From NCBI GenBank assembly GCA_030141605.1, contig JAQGDQ010000878.1, positions 1 to 64,000 of the forward strand: a stretch of DNA of 64,000 nt. Direction: 5' to 3'. Below, piece after piece: positions 1 through 12,700 of the stretch (the stretch's first letter is position 1; the number at the start of each line of letters is the position of its first letter). The notes under the pieces were generated by a model. It did not search any database. It was not told the origin of the DNA and saw only the letters and a list, made by a program, of their open reading frames with translations. Made by a program: the position numbers and the translations under genes. Source of the DNA: Tubiluchus corallicola (lineage: Eukaryota > Priapulida > Priapulimorpha > Priapulimorphida > Tubiluchidae).

Positions 1-1174
1 TGTTTGCCGTCAGATGCAGATTTCGGGGGGAAATATGGCTTAACAAGCACCCCAGCTTGTTAAGAGCTGGCCAGATCTCCGGACTCATTATCTGGTCCTT
101 CTCTTCGTTACCGAAGCAGCTAACCACAAATGAACTATACGTATTGTACTTCGTCTGCAGCTGTTTTACAGTCACCTTAATGTCGCATTGGTCTATAATT
201 AACCGTTCTATGTCACCAGTGTTAGTGTCCGGATCCAGTCGCGTAACGAACAACTGTCGTAACGGCTTGCTGGATTTTACCTCACTATTGGTTGCAGTAC
301 CAGTTATAACCCGCTTAGATGCTGGCTTTGTTAAAGGAAGTCTGGGGCGTTTACTAGAACGTACGACTTTAGTGAAGCCATCACTATCCTTATCTGAATC
401 ACCCAGCGTCACCGTCTTTGTGGTAGGTGGCTTATGCGGGATAGACTTTGAAGAGGAAGATAACACACCTGCTGACTGGACTACTGAAGAATAGCTCTTC
501 TGCTTTGCTATGGCAATGTTAGAGCTGGCAAAACGTGCGTCTAAGATTTCATTTAAGTCCTCCTTCGTTATGAATTTATCTTTCAATACCGCTAGGTCCT
601 GCTGCACAATTTGAAGTTGTTTTAACAATACTGATGTATCCATTGATTTCAGACTCATTGGCGGGATGTTTTGAGAGAAAGCGGCCGCAAATCTCGGTGC
701 AGGCGCAGCATTTATTATAGGGCCGTATTGCAATAGCTTCAGTATGTCATTGCACACATTTGCCTTTTTGGATGGACCGATTCTGTTCTTCACGAATTCT
801 GGATTGTCTGTATTGTCGCGTGGTATAAGACCAATAAGCACCGCTTTCGCCTCATCACATTTTTCCTCCGAATAAAAGTCGTGAATAACCTTTGCCAAAT
901 CTACAAATGGCACTCCTGCCTCCAACTGATTTTGAGCAAAGTAATTCAGTTCGTTGTGAATTAGACTTATACTGTCATCGTCTGTGTCACTGCATACAGC
1001 ATTCTTGCTTACTGAGCCTCTTTCCTGGACATTTTCAACTTGGATGGGTATAATAGCACCTCCGCTTTCTGATATTCTAGCGTTGTAACATTTGTTACAA
1101 AGAATGAGATAGCCAAATTCGATCCTGCTTGACGCATCAGGATACTTGCGTCTACACAATATACATGTTGCCAT
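1..1174 (-). CDS. Non-LTR retrotransposon ORF1 protein, 3' end beyond window
   Basis: An uninterrupted minus-strand frame of 391 codons runs from ATG (1172-1174) off the left edge; an in-frame TAA lies three codons upstream of the ATG. The N-terminus has a zinc-finger-like CxxC-x18-CxxC (Cys 4, 7, 26, 29). The middle is helical and polar, and a Ser/Lys-rich basic stretch follows. The C-terminal part begins with LFVTRLDPDTNTGDIERL and continues with a Tyr/Ser/Phe-rich strand and an SPEIWP motif. That order matches the nucleic-acid-binding RRM-like ORF1 proteins of animal LINE elements. ORF2 (endonuclease and reverse transcriptase) would lie to the left, outside the window. An intact frame suggests a recent insertion. 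A host zinc-finger gene is the less likely alternative. Confidence 0.7.
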   Translation of the reverse strand, partial: MATCILCRRKYPDASSRIEFGYLILCNKCYNARISESGGAIIPIQVENVQERGSVSKNAVCSDTDDDSISLIHNELNYFAQNQLEAGVPFVDLAKVIHDFYSEEKCDEAKAVLIGLIPRDNTDNPEFVKNRIGPSKKANVCNDILKLLQYGPIINAAPAPRFAAAFSQNIPPMSLKSMDTSVLLKQLQIVQQDLAVLKDKFITKEDLNEILDARFASSNIAIAKQKSYSSVVQSAGVLSSSSKSIPHKPPTTKTVTLGDSDKDSDGFTKVVRSSKRPRLPLTKPASKRVITGTATNSEVKSSKPLRQLFVTRLDPDTNTGDIERLIIDQCDIKVTVKQLQTKYNTYSSFVVSCFGNEEKDQIMSPEIWPALNKLGCLLSHISPRNLHLTAN

Positions 1175-1459
1175 TGTCTGTTAATTAGGCGTGATATCAC
1201 CCCTACACTGATACATGGAAGAAAACACGTTTTACCAGGTAAGTAACGCAAAACTTCACAAAAGAATTATTGCAGAAATTTAGTTTTTCAGAAATATCTT
1301 GGCAATCGTTTTTCTTACAATTCAACCAATCATTAAACTGGATGCGTTTCTTATTCATGCAGAATATGATATAAGTTTCACTTTGCAACTCTCACTATAA
1401 ATATATTAAATTAGCTCGAATAGACAGAGACGATGTACACACCACTGCTATTCACAGAT
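1175..1459. other. Leader/5' flank of the LINE ORF1
   Basis: No host gene is visible. The stretch lies directly upstream of the minus-strand ORF1 and may be the element's 5' UTR. The true 5' end and any target-site duplication were not identified. Confidence 0.3.
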
Positions 1460-1815
<356 letters not shown>

Positions 1816-2035
1816 AGACAGAGATTTTATTTTATTTGTTCATTTCATTTTTGATTTGATTTAACTTTTAATTTCAAACCAAATGTTATAGAATAAAACA
1901 TTTACATATTTACAACAAGAAACAAAAACACACACATATTAACACAATAAATTAATAAACACGGATACTAACAACAATTACACAGTTAAGAGGAAATTCC
2001 ACTAATGGCGTCTCATATGCGACGTAAATTTTGCA

Positions 2036-2327
2036 TCATAACATAACATAACATAGCATAGCATAGCATAGCATAGCACAGCACAGCATAACATAACATA
2101 GCATAGCATAACATAGCATAACATAACATAGCATAACGTAACATAACATAACATAACATAACATAGCATAGCATAGCACAGCACAACACAACATAGCATA
2201 GCATAGCATAGCATAACATAGCATAGCATAGCATAGCATAGCATAACATAACATAACATAACATAACATAACATAACATAACATAACATAACATAACATA
2301 ACATAACATAACATAACATAACCTAAC
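2036..2327. repeat. Pentanucleotide (CATAA/CATAG)n microsatellite
   Basis: About 58 tandem copies of a 5-bp unit, mostly CATAA with interspersed CATAG and CACAG variants. The right half is nearly pure CATAA and the left half is enriched in CATAG. Open frames over it are repeat artefacts. Confidence 0.97.
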
Positions 2328-2339
2328 ATAATCTTTTAT

Positions 2340-3854
2340 TCCTTATTCTTTTAATCTTTAACAAAATGAGCAATTTTGAGTTTGAGTTTACTGATATCTT
2401 TTCGAAATTTTGAGTGTTTTGATAGCAGAGAAGACAAGTAAACATAGCGTTGCTCACAACGTTTCAAAAATAAAATTTCACAGAAAAAAGTCAAATGAAA
2501 AAAGGCGAAGAAAATAAAGCCATAAGCGTAACCGTAACTGTAACCGTAGCCACAATTAATTATAACTTTTTTCCTGTAACTATTGTATTGTTTAGGAAAC
2601 AATTTGATGACATACTTTTTGTTATGCAGTTGTGTCATAATGAATGTTTTTTTAAGACTTAGATTTAACAGAAACTTGTAGTATCTTGGGGAGGTGCTGC
2701 CATCTTTTGGCTGTAAAATTAATTTACCTATTTCTTAAACTGTTTACTGTACAATCTATTTACATACCATTTACTGGGTTTCAACTAAAGTTAATGAGGT
2801 GTAACAGGAGTCCTGGCTATTGTATGTTGGGCAGTAGTAGTTCAGGTCTCATAGTCTGCTGGTGCCGTTCAAATTTCAAATTTCATAATGTAGTTTGTCA
2901 AGGTATGTTGCTTTAAATTATATTTTGTGTTTTTTTTTAATTTGATAAAATGAGGTTAGTGCTTTAATTTTTGTTATAGTGTGTTAAACTTAAGTGAATT
3001 ATTAAGTTAAACTTCCCTAAGTGTTGCTTTTACTTTTATTTCAGACTGCAATTTATGTTGAAACCTACCCCCCCCCCCTCTACACCGGGTTCACTTCTTC
3101 ATTTTTTGACAATAAAGAAATCAACCTGCCTGTATCAAAGTGTTCATCATTTTTATTGGGTTACAACATGCAGACGGACAAACTGAACAAAACAACTATT
3201 TACTTAGGAAAATGATGACTTTTTGCACGTGACTTTCTTACTGCTCATCCAGAAAAATCACACCAGAAAGCAAAGAGAAATCAATTTTAAATAAAGTATG
3301 GGAAAACGTTCTACGGGTAACTTGAAATACATCTTAAACATAATTTTCAGTTCTGAGGCAAACAATTCATCCCGAAAGCCCTACGAAAATTTAATAATCT
3401 GTAGATTCAGAAACCATAAACAAGATGTGAACACAGCAAAACGAGTAATCAACAAAATGACAGTTTAAAAGGTAAACAAACTCAAACGCTAAGAAAGTGG
3501 TAAGAGAACTGTAAAAGCCTTTCTAAAGAAATGGAAAAAGCGTACGCTTCTTAAAGACATTATCCGTCCTCTTAGATGCATAGCAATATTGATTATTGAA
3601 GCCCAGAGCAGTCAAGTATCTAGTTATTAGAGTACTGAACAAAAGCTATAAGACAATGAATAGATGGTCACCAGGGTTCTCTCTGCTCAGATACAATGAG
3701 AATAATTGATCCAAGTGCAAAGTGCAAAAGTAGGTCATGTCAGAAATGAGCAACTTCTCACAATTGTTATACCGACTCAGTGCTCCAGTGTACTGTTAGT
3801 TCAGGAATGATTTTCTACATGTATGAAATTGTATGGTAATTCGTCTCAGTACCA
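2340..3854. other. AT-rich intergenic stretch upstream of the first SMB-like exon
   Basis: No coding exon with splice sites was recognised. It holds a short degenerate GTAACC-type repeat near 2525-2550 and a run of C near 3069-3078. A promoter for the exon at 3855 is presumably within it, but no convincing TATA box was found. Confidence 0.4.
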
Positions 3855-4050
3855 ATGCACATTCAAACTCATCTGCTATCAATCTCTGTGCTTGTTTGTT
3901 GTATTGGTGACACAGAAAGTTTGTGCACATCAGCTAAATGTGGTCATGAAAGCGGAGGATGTTGGTGTGATGCAGCATGTTTTAGTCAAAGGGATTGTTG
4001 CAGCAATGTGTGCGACATTTGCTATGCTCATTTTCCCAGTAATTGTCCTG
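3855..4050 (+). CDS. Signal peptide + somatomedin-B-like first exon (SMB1)
   Basis: The frame opens at ATG 3855 with a hydrophobic signal peptide of about 20 residues (MHIQTHLLSISVLVCC), followed by a Cys-rich module. That module has the order C-x3-C, CWCD, AAC, RDCC, NVC, DIC, NC, which is a somatomedin-B-like core (CxCD...DCC) with two extra cysteines. The exon ends in phase 1 at CCTG|gtatgt, the phase needed to join the EGF exons that begin at 6738. It would encode the N-terminus of a secreted, disulfide-rich protein. The next in-phase exons are the 24-copy EGF array. No terminal exon lies between that array and the next SMB unit, so the 3' end of this transcript is unknown. Confidence 0.7.
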
Positions 4051-4689
4051 GTATGTACTACATATGTTTGCTTTATCCTGTAAACTAATTGTAACTGTGA
4101 CCGAAGCCGATTTACTATTGATGATCTATGACTTAGTTTTCCCCACATATGGAACTGGGATAGTAATCTGTGAAGTCATACTGAAAGTCTGAAATTTCCT
4201 CAAATTTTCGGTTGGTTAACACTTATCACGCCAGCCACCCACACTTCGCTCAGACGATCAGTGATGAATTCACCATTTTCAGTGTCTTAGAATGGTTTAA
4301 TGGTTTTGTTGGTGTTTAACTGTGAGCAGATCTTACAGAAACTTGGGATGCAGACTAATGGTTCCATAATAATAATAAATCGTTTATTATACCATTAATA
4401 ATATTGAAGTATTGGCTTTCAATAACTGAACGAGTTGCATTTCAACTGGTTTGTATCTCTCAGGTCAACCAAATTTAAGAGAGTCGTTAAAATAGTCCAC
4501 ATGAGCATTCATCACCATTTATACTAACAATAATTTCACTACCCGTACTGTACTGTAAATTGCAATAAAATAAAATTAAATATGCACATGCTAGTGAGAG
4601 TTCTGATGGTGGTTACTTTTTTATATATTTATTTACATGTATATATGTATGTATATATGTAAATGTGTGTGTGTGTGTGTGTGTGCGTG

Positions 4690-4729
<40 letters not shown>

Positions 4730-5483
4730 CGTGCGTGCGTAAATAATGGACAACTAAAAGTAGCTGAACAGAAAAAACAGAAGTCGCAAAAATTCAAGTT
4801 GGCAATCAACAAATGACGAGACCAATTTCCAAAATCTGCATCCTGGAATCATGTGGTGATGGTTGACACATCACGAGGGGGAGGATGGACAAAAGAAAAT
4901 CATTTTTAAGTATTTTAAATATAAGTTTATGTTGTATATTTATCCTAATGTCATCATACTTTTTTAGTTTTGGATAGTGCTGCCACCTTCAGGTGTTCTT
5001 GTTAAAATTGTTGAACTTTCTCTTTCCTGTTTAAATTTTCATTGGCTTCTACAGTCTTTATGAATGCATAATCTCTAAACCTGTTTTCACACCTAAATGA
5101 TTTCACTTGTAGTTCTGGTCACTTGGTTTTCTGCTTTTCAACATGACACGACTTCACTGTTTATGTAGGCATTTCAGAATAAAATCTTAAAAACAAATCT
5201 CAAGTTTTTTGGTTTCTTCAAACCATACCTCCATTCAGGTAAAAGTCCTTCCACTCTCACTTATTGCAACATAGATTTTATAATCAATAATCATGCAGTG
5301 AATAACTTTGCAGGAATGGGTTTCTTAGAACAAAAGCGGTTGTCTTGGCTCATTTTATTGAGTAGATACCATTTGTCCTGAAGCCCTTTGACTTAATTGA
5401 TTAGTAGTTCATGGTCAACTAACGACGTGGCATTAAGTTATGTTTCACCATACATGTATTTTAAATGTCATAAACAGCATAAG
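4051..5483. other. Probable intron 1 of the SMB1/EGF gene; TG microsatellite
   Basis: Intronic sequence between the SMB1 donor and the EGF array. It includes a (TG)n/(TGCG)n tract at about 4664-4740 preceded by TATATG repeats. No exon was recognised. Confidence 0.5.
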
Positions 5484-5485
5484 TA

Positions 5486-5968
5486 CCGTATTTTCCCGTG
5501 TATAAGAGACCCTTTTTTGCTCAGAATTTTCACTTTAAAAATAGGGGGTCTCTTATACATGGGAGTAAGTCTTTTCAATAAGATGCATAAATTGTGACAC
5601 TAATGATTTTAAAGAAATAAGTGCTCTACAACTGTTTTATTTCGAATAATTATAGTTTCCTTTCAATAAATCTTCTCCATGGCTAAATTCTAATGATAAA
5701 ATTAATGTACCGGGTAAGTTATTATTTTTTTAAATGTCAAAAGAGGACAATGCCATTTTTGAGCAGAGTGACTCCTCTGATGATGAACTGGCTGGAATTG
5801 CTGAAGGTCTGACTCCAGTTGATATTTTTGATGAGAGTGACGAGGAATTTAATGATTTCTATGATGAATAAAGTTATTCATTACCAAAAAACTTTTTTCC
5901 AGAATTTTTGTCTAAAAATTGAAGGGGTCTCTTATACACAAGGGTCTCTTATACATGGGAAAATACGG
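5486..5968 (+). mobile_element. pogo/Tigger-like non-autonomous DNA transposon
   Basis: The ends are inverted repeats: CCGTATTTTCCCGTGTATAA on the left, answered by GTATACATGGGAAAATACGG-type sequence on the right, plus internal repeats of GGGTCTCTTATACA. TA dinucleotides flank both ends (5484-5485 and 5969-5970), as expected for Tc1/mariner/pogo insertions. A 45-residue acidic frame (5734-5871, start MSKEDNAIFEQSDSSDDEL, end NDFYDE then stop) resembles the acidic C-terminus of pogo-type transposases. The element looks like an internal deletion derivative keeping the 3' end of its gene. Confidence 0.8.
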
Positions 5969-5970
5969 TA

Positions 5971-6469
5971 CCCCTTGCATTAACTTATTAACCCATTTCA
6001 TTGAAATTTCACCTTAAAGGAAAGGACAAGTCACTTAGTATGTTGAGTTTATTTTACAACCTTCACTAAAATTTGGAAAAATATCATATCATAAATAAAT
6101 TTGCAAAAACCTGTCTATAAAACACAAAGTTAATTTATACTACCACTGTATAGAAACTCTAATAAACTGCACTAGCCGCTGTTCACTTGAAAATTACGAT
6201 GTAAATAGTTAACTGGAGTTTTCGTAAACACATCATGGCTTTCAATAAGCATGCACTGCCTTAAATTTCAGCAGCTTGCCCAATTTTAATGCAGAAATAT
6301 CACAGAATTAATTAGCTATCTAATTTTTTGTAAAAAGCTTATTAAACCTTTCACAGAAATTGACAGTGAACTGCTTTTGTTCAGCGACGAATGATGTCAT
6401 CGTTGGAAGAGTGGGCAAGCAAAATGGAAACTCCTAAGCGTAAAATGATCACAACATTAAAGTTATTTT
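5971..6469. other. Intron sequence without recognised features
   Basis: AT-rich stretch between the pogo-like element and the EGF array. No exon or repeat was recognised. Confidence 0.4.
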
Positions 6470-6690
6470 ACTAATTATATGAGGCATTAAATTACCTCCA
6501 GTAATTTACAATGACAAAAGAAATAATAATTATTTCTAATTGTTTATTTTTACATGACAGTCTAGTGTCCTTAACAAAAAATATAATAGAAAATATGTAT
6601 ATATCTGAAAGGCAACCACTTGAGCATGATGTCGCAGTTTTCTGAGCTTCATGTCTGCAAAGCATGTTGCTGCATTTAATTCCTTCCAAT
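6470..6690 (+). pseudogene. EGF repeat unit lacking its exon (unit 0)
   Basis: This stretch carries the array's intron sequences (CCAGTAATTTACAATGACAA, then the ACATGACAGTCTAGTGTCC and GAAAATATGTATATATCTGA blocks). The segment from the acceptor through the 123-bp exon to just past the donor is missing. The junction lies at about 6537-6540, where TTATTTCT joins directly to AATTGTTTATTT. It is a decayed first unit of the array. Confidence 0.8.
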
Positions 6691-6737
6691 AAGTTACAAT
6701 GACAAAATAAACAATAATTATTTCTCTGTTTTGCCAG

Positions 6738-9700
6738 ATATAAATGAGTGTGATACTAACACAGATAATTGCCACGCACATGCCACATGTACGAATACCA
6801 TAGGCAGCTTTACATGTGCATGCAAAACTGGATACCAGGGAACAGGTGTAGCTTGCGCAGGTATTTTAATTGTTTATTTTTACATATCCAACTGTTGTCC
6901 TTACAAAAATAATATAGAAAATATGTATATATCTGAAAGGCAACCACTTGAGCATGATGTCACAGTTTTCTGAGCTTCATGTCTGCAATGCGTGTTGCTG
7001 CATTAAATTACTTCCAGTAATTTACAATGACAAAATTAAGAATTATTGTTTCTCTGTTTTGCCAGACATAAATGAGTGTGATACTAACACAGATAATTGC
7101 CACGCACATGCCACATGTACGAATACCATAGGCAGCTTTACATGTGCATGCAAAACTGGATACCAGGGAACAGGTGTAGCTTGCGCAGGTATTTTAATTC
7201 TTTACATTTACATGACCGTCTAGTGTCCTTAACAAAAAATATGATAGAAAATATGTATATATCTGAAGGGCAGCCACTTGAGCATGATGTCACAGTTTTC
7301 TGAGCTTCATGTCTGCAATGCATGTTGCTGCATTTAATTCCTTCCAGTAATTTACAATGACAAAATTAAGAATTATTACTTCTCTGTTTTGCCAGATATA
7401 AATGAGTGTGATACTAACACAGATAGTTGTCACGCTGATGCCACATGTGCGAATACAGTAAGCAGCTTTACATGTGCATGCAAAACTGGATACCAGGGAA
7501 CAGGTGTAGCTTGCGCAGGTATTTTAATTCTTTACATTTACATGTCCGTCTAGTGTCCTTAACAAAAAATATGATAGAAAATATGTATATATCTGAAAGG
7601 CAACCACCTGAGCATAATGATGTCACAGTTTTCTGAGCTTCATGTCTGCAAAGCATGTTGCTGCATTTAATTCCTTCCAATAAGTTACAATGACAAAATA
7701 AACAATAATTATTTCTCTGTTTTGCCAGATATAAATGAGTGTGATACTAACACAGATAGTTGCCATGCAGATGCCACATGTACAAATACAGTAAGCAGCT
7801 TTACATGTGCATGCAAAACTGGATACCAGGGAACAGGTGTAGCTTGCGCAGGTATTTTAATTCTTTATTTTTACATGACAGTCTAGGGTCCTTAACAAAA
7901 AATATGATAGAAAATATGTACATATCTGAAAGGCAACCACTTGAGCATGATGTCGCAGTTTTCTGAGCTTCATGTCTGCAATGCATGTTGCTGCATTTAA
8001 TTCCTTCCAGTAATTTACAATGACAAAATAAATAATAATTATTTCTCTGTTTTGTCAGATATAAATGAGTGTGATACTAACACAGATAGTTGCCACGCAA
8101 ATGCCAAATGTACGAATACCATAGGCAGCTTTACATGTGCATGCAAAACTGGATACCAGGGAACAGGTGTAGCTTGCGCAGGTATTTTAATTCTTTACAT
8201 TTACATGACCGTCTAGTGTCCTTAACAAAAAATATGATAGAAAATATGTATATATCTGAAGGGCAACCAGCTGAGTATAATGATGTCACAGTTTTCTGAG
8301 CCTCATGTCTGCAAAGCATGTTGCTGCATTTAATTCCTTCCAGTAATTTACAATGACAAAATTAAGAATTATTATTTCTCTGTTTTGCCAGATATAAATG
8401 AGTGTGATACTAACACAGATAGTTGCCACGCAGATGCCACATGTACGAATACAGTAAGCAGCTTTACATGTGCATGCAAAACTGGATACGAGGGAACAGG
8501 TGTAATTTGCACAGGTATTTTAATTGTTTATTTTTACATATCCGACTGTTGTCCTTACAAAAATAATATAGAAAATATGTATATATCTGAAAGGCAACCA
8601 CTTGAGCATGATGTCACAGTTTTCTGAGCCTCATGTCTGCAATGCATGTTGCTGCATTTAATTCCTTCCAGTAATTTACAATGACAAAATTAAGAATTAT
8701 TATTTCTCTGTTTTGCCAGATATAAATGAGTGTGATACTAACACAGATAGTTGCCACGCAGATGCCACATGTACGAATACAGTAAGCAGCTTTACATGTG
8801 CATGCAAAACTGGATACCAGGGAACAGGTGTAGCTTGCGCAGGTATTTTAATTCTTTACATTTACATGACCGTCTAGTGTCCTTAACAAAAAATATGATA
8901 GAAAATATGTATATATCTGACAGTTTTCTGAGCTTCATGTCTGCAATGCATGTTGCTGCATTTAATTCCTTCCAGTAATTTACAATGACAAAATTAAGAA
9001 TTATTATTTCTCTGTTTTGCCAGATATAAATGAATGTGATACTAACGCAGATAGTTGCCATGCAGATGCCACATGTACGAATACAGTAAGCAGCTTTACA
9101 TGTGAATGCAATACTGGATACGAGGGAACAGGTGTAACTTGCGCAGGTATTTTAATTACGTTAACTTTTACATATTCATCTAGTGTCCTTACAAAAATAT
9201 GATAGAAAATGTGTATATATCTGAAAGGCAACCAGCTGAGCATAATGATGTCGCAGTTTGCTGAGCTTCATATCTGCAAAGCATGTTGCTGCATTTAATT
9301 CCTTCCAGTAATTTACAATGACAAAATTAATAATTATTATTTCTCTGTTTTGCCAGATATAAATGAGTGTGATACTAACACAGATAGTTGCCACGCAGAT
9401 GCAACATGTACGAATACAGTAGGCAGCTTTACATGTGCATGCAAAACTGGATACGAGGGAACAGGTGTAATTTGCACAGGTATTTTAATTGTTTATTTTT
9501 ACATATCCGACTGTTGTCCTTACAAAAATAATATAGAAAATATGTATATATCTGAAAGGCAACCACTTGAGCATGATGTCAGTTTTCTGAGCTTCATGTC
9601 TGCAATGCATGTTGCTGCATTTAATTCCTTCCAGTAATTTACAATGACAAAATTAAGAATTATTGTTTCTCTGTTTTGCCAGACATAAATGAGTGTGAAA

Positions 9701-12700
9701 CTAACACAGATAATTGCCACGCAGATGCCACATGTACGAATACCATAGGCAGCTTTACATGTGCATGCAAAACTGGATACCAGGGAACAGGTGTAGCTTG
9801 CACAGGTATTTTAATCCTTTATTTTTACATGACCGTCTAGTGTCCTTAACAAAAAATATGATAGAAAATATGTATATATCTGAAAGGCAACCACTTGAGC
9901 ATGATGTCACAGTTTTCTGAGCTTCATGTCTGCAATGCATGTTGCTGCATTTAATTCCTTCCAGTAATTTACAATGACAAAATTAAGAATTATTATTTCT
10001 CTGTTTTGCCAGATATAAATGAGTGTGATACTAACACAGATAGTTGCCACGCAGATGCCACATGTACGAATACAGTAAGCAGCTTTACATGTGCATGCAA
10101 AACTGGATACCAGGGAACAGGTGTAGCTTGCACAGGTATTTTAATCCTTTATTTTTACATGACCGTCTAGTGTCCTTAACAAAAAATATGATAGAAAATA
10201 TGTATATATCTGACAGTTTTCTGAGCTTCATGTCTGCAATGCATGTTGCTGCATTGAATTCCTTCCAGTAATTTACAATGACAAAATAAATAATAATTAT
10301 TTCTCTGTTTTGCCAGATATAAATGAGTGTGATACTAACACAGATAGTTGCCATGCAGATGCCACATGTACGAATACAGTAAGCAGCTTTACATGTGCAT
10401 GCAATACTGGATACGAGGGAACAGGTGTAACTTGCACAGGTATTTCAATTATGTCTACTTTTACATATTCATCTGGTGTCCTTTCAAAAATATGATAGAA
10501 AATATGTATATATCTGAAGGGCGACCAGCTGAGCATAATGATGTCACAGTTTGCTGAGCTTCATGTCTGCAAAGCATGTTGCAGCATTAAATTTACAATA
10601 ACAAAATTAATTGTTATTATTTCTTTGTTTTGCCAGATATAAATGAGTGTGATACTAACACAGATAGTTGCCACGCAGATGCCACATGTACGAATACAGT
10701 AAGCAGCTTTACATGTGCATGCAATACTGGATACGAGGGAACAGGTGTAACTTGCACAGGTATTTTAATTGTTTATTTTTACATATCCGTCTGTTGTCCT
10801 TACAAAAATAATATAGAAAATATGTATATATCTGAAAGGCAACCACTTGAGCATGATGTCAGTTTTCTGAGCTTCATGTCTGCAATGCATGTTGCTGCAT
10901 TTAATTCCTTCCAGTAATTTACAATGACAAAATTAAGAATTATTATTTCTCTGTTTTGCCAGATATAAATGAGTGTGATACTAACACAGATAGTTGCCAC
11001 GCAGATGCAAAATGTACGAATACCATAGGCAGCTTTACATGTGCATGCAAAACTGGATACCAGGGAACAGGTGTAGCTTGCACAGGTATTTTAATCCTTT
11101 ATTTTTACATGACCGTCTAGTGTCCTTAACAAAAAATATGATAGAAAATATGTATATATCTGAAAGGCAACCACTTGAGCATGATGTCACAGTTTTCTGA
11201 GCCTCATGTCTGCAATGCATGTTGCTGCATTTAATTCCTTCCAGTAATTTACAATGACAAAATTAAGAATTATTATTTCTCTGTTTTGCCAGATATAAAT
11301 GAATGTGATACTAACGCAGATAGTTGCCATGCAGATGCCACATGTACAAATACAGTAAGCAGCTTTACATGTGCATGCAAAACTGGATACCAGGGAACAG
11401 GTGTAGCTTGCGCAGGTATTTTAATTCTTTACATTTACATGACCGTCTAGTGTCCTTAACAAAAAATATGATAGAAAATATGTATATATCTGTCAGTTTT
11501 CTGAGCTTCATGTCTGCAATGCATGTTGCTGCATTTAATTCCTTCCAGTAATTTACAATGACAAAATTAAGAATTATTATTTCTCTGTTTTGCCAGATAT
11601 AAATGAGTGTGATACTAACACAGATAGTTGCCATGCAGATGCCACATGTACGAATACAGTAAGCAGCTTTACATGTGCATGCAATACTGGATACCAGGGA
11701 ACAGGTGTAGCTTGCGCAGGTATTTTAATTCGTTTACTTTTACATATCCATCTAGTGTCCTTACAAAAATATGATAGAAAATATGTACATATCTGAAAGG
11801 CGACCAGCTGAGCATAATGATGTCGCAGTTTGCTGAGCTTCATATCTGCAATGCATGTTGCTGCATTTAATTCCTTCCAGTAACTTATAATGACAAAATT
11901 AAGAATTATTATTTCTCTGTTTTGCCAGATATAAATGAGTGTGATACTAACACAGATAGTTGCCACGCAGATGCCACATGTACGAATACAGTAAGCAGCT
12001 TTACATGTGCATGCAAAACTGGATACGAGGGAACAGGTGTAATTTGCACAGGTATTTTAATTGTTTATTTTTACATATCCGACTGTTGTCCTTACAAAAA
12101 TAATATAGAAAATATGTATATATCTGAAAGGCAACCACTTGAGCATGATGTCAGTTTTCTGAGCTTCATGTCTGCAATGCATGTTGCTGCATTTAATTCC
12201 TTCCAGTAATTTACAATGACAAAATTAAGAATTATTGTTTCTCTGTTTTGCCAGACATAAATGAGTGTGAAACTAACACAGATAATTGCCACGCAGATGC
12301 CACATGTACGAATACCATAGGCAGCTTTACATGTGCATGCAAAACTGGATACCAGGGAACAGGTGTAGCTTGCACAGGTATTTTAATCCTTTATTTTTAC
12401 ATGACCGTCTAGTGTCCTTAACAAAAAATATGATAGAAAATATGTATATATCTGAAAGGCAACCACTTGAGCATGATGTCACAGTTTTCTGAGCCTCATG
12501 TCTGCAATGCATGTTGCTGCATTTAATTCCTTCCAGTAATTTACAATGACAAAATTAAGAATTATTATTTCTCTGTTTTGCCAGATATAAATGAATGTGA
12601 TACTAACGCAGATAGTTGCCATGCAGATGCCACATGTACAAATACAGTAAGCAGCTTTACATGTGCATGCAAAACTGGATACCAAGGAACAGGTGTAGCT

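Noticed and set aside
57-494. Plus-strand 145-codon open frame
   Set aside because: Antisense to the continuous LINE ORF1 frame, which has clear motifs.
2002-2329. MLCYVMLCY-repeat proteins
   Set aside because: Translations of the CATAA/CATAG microsatellite in all three frames.
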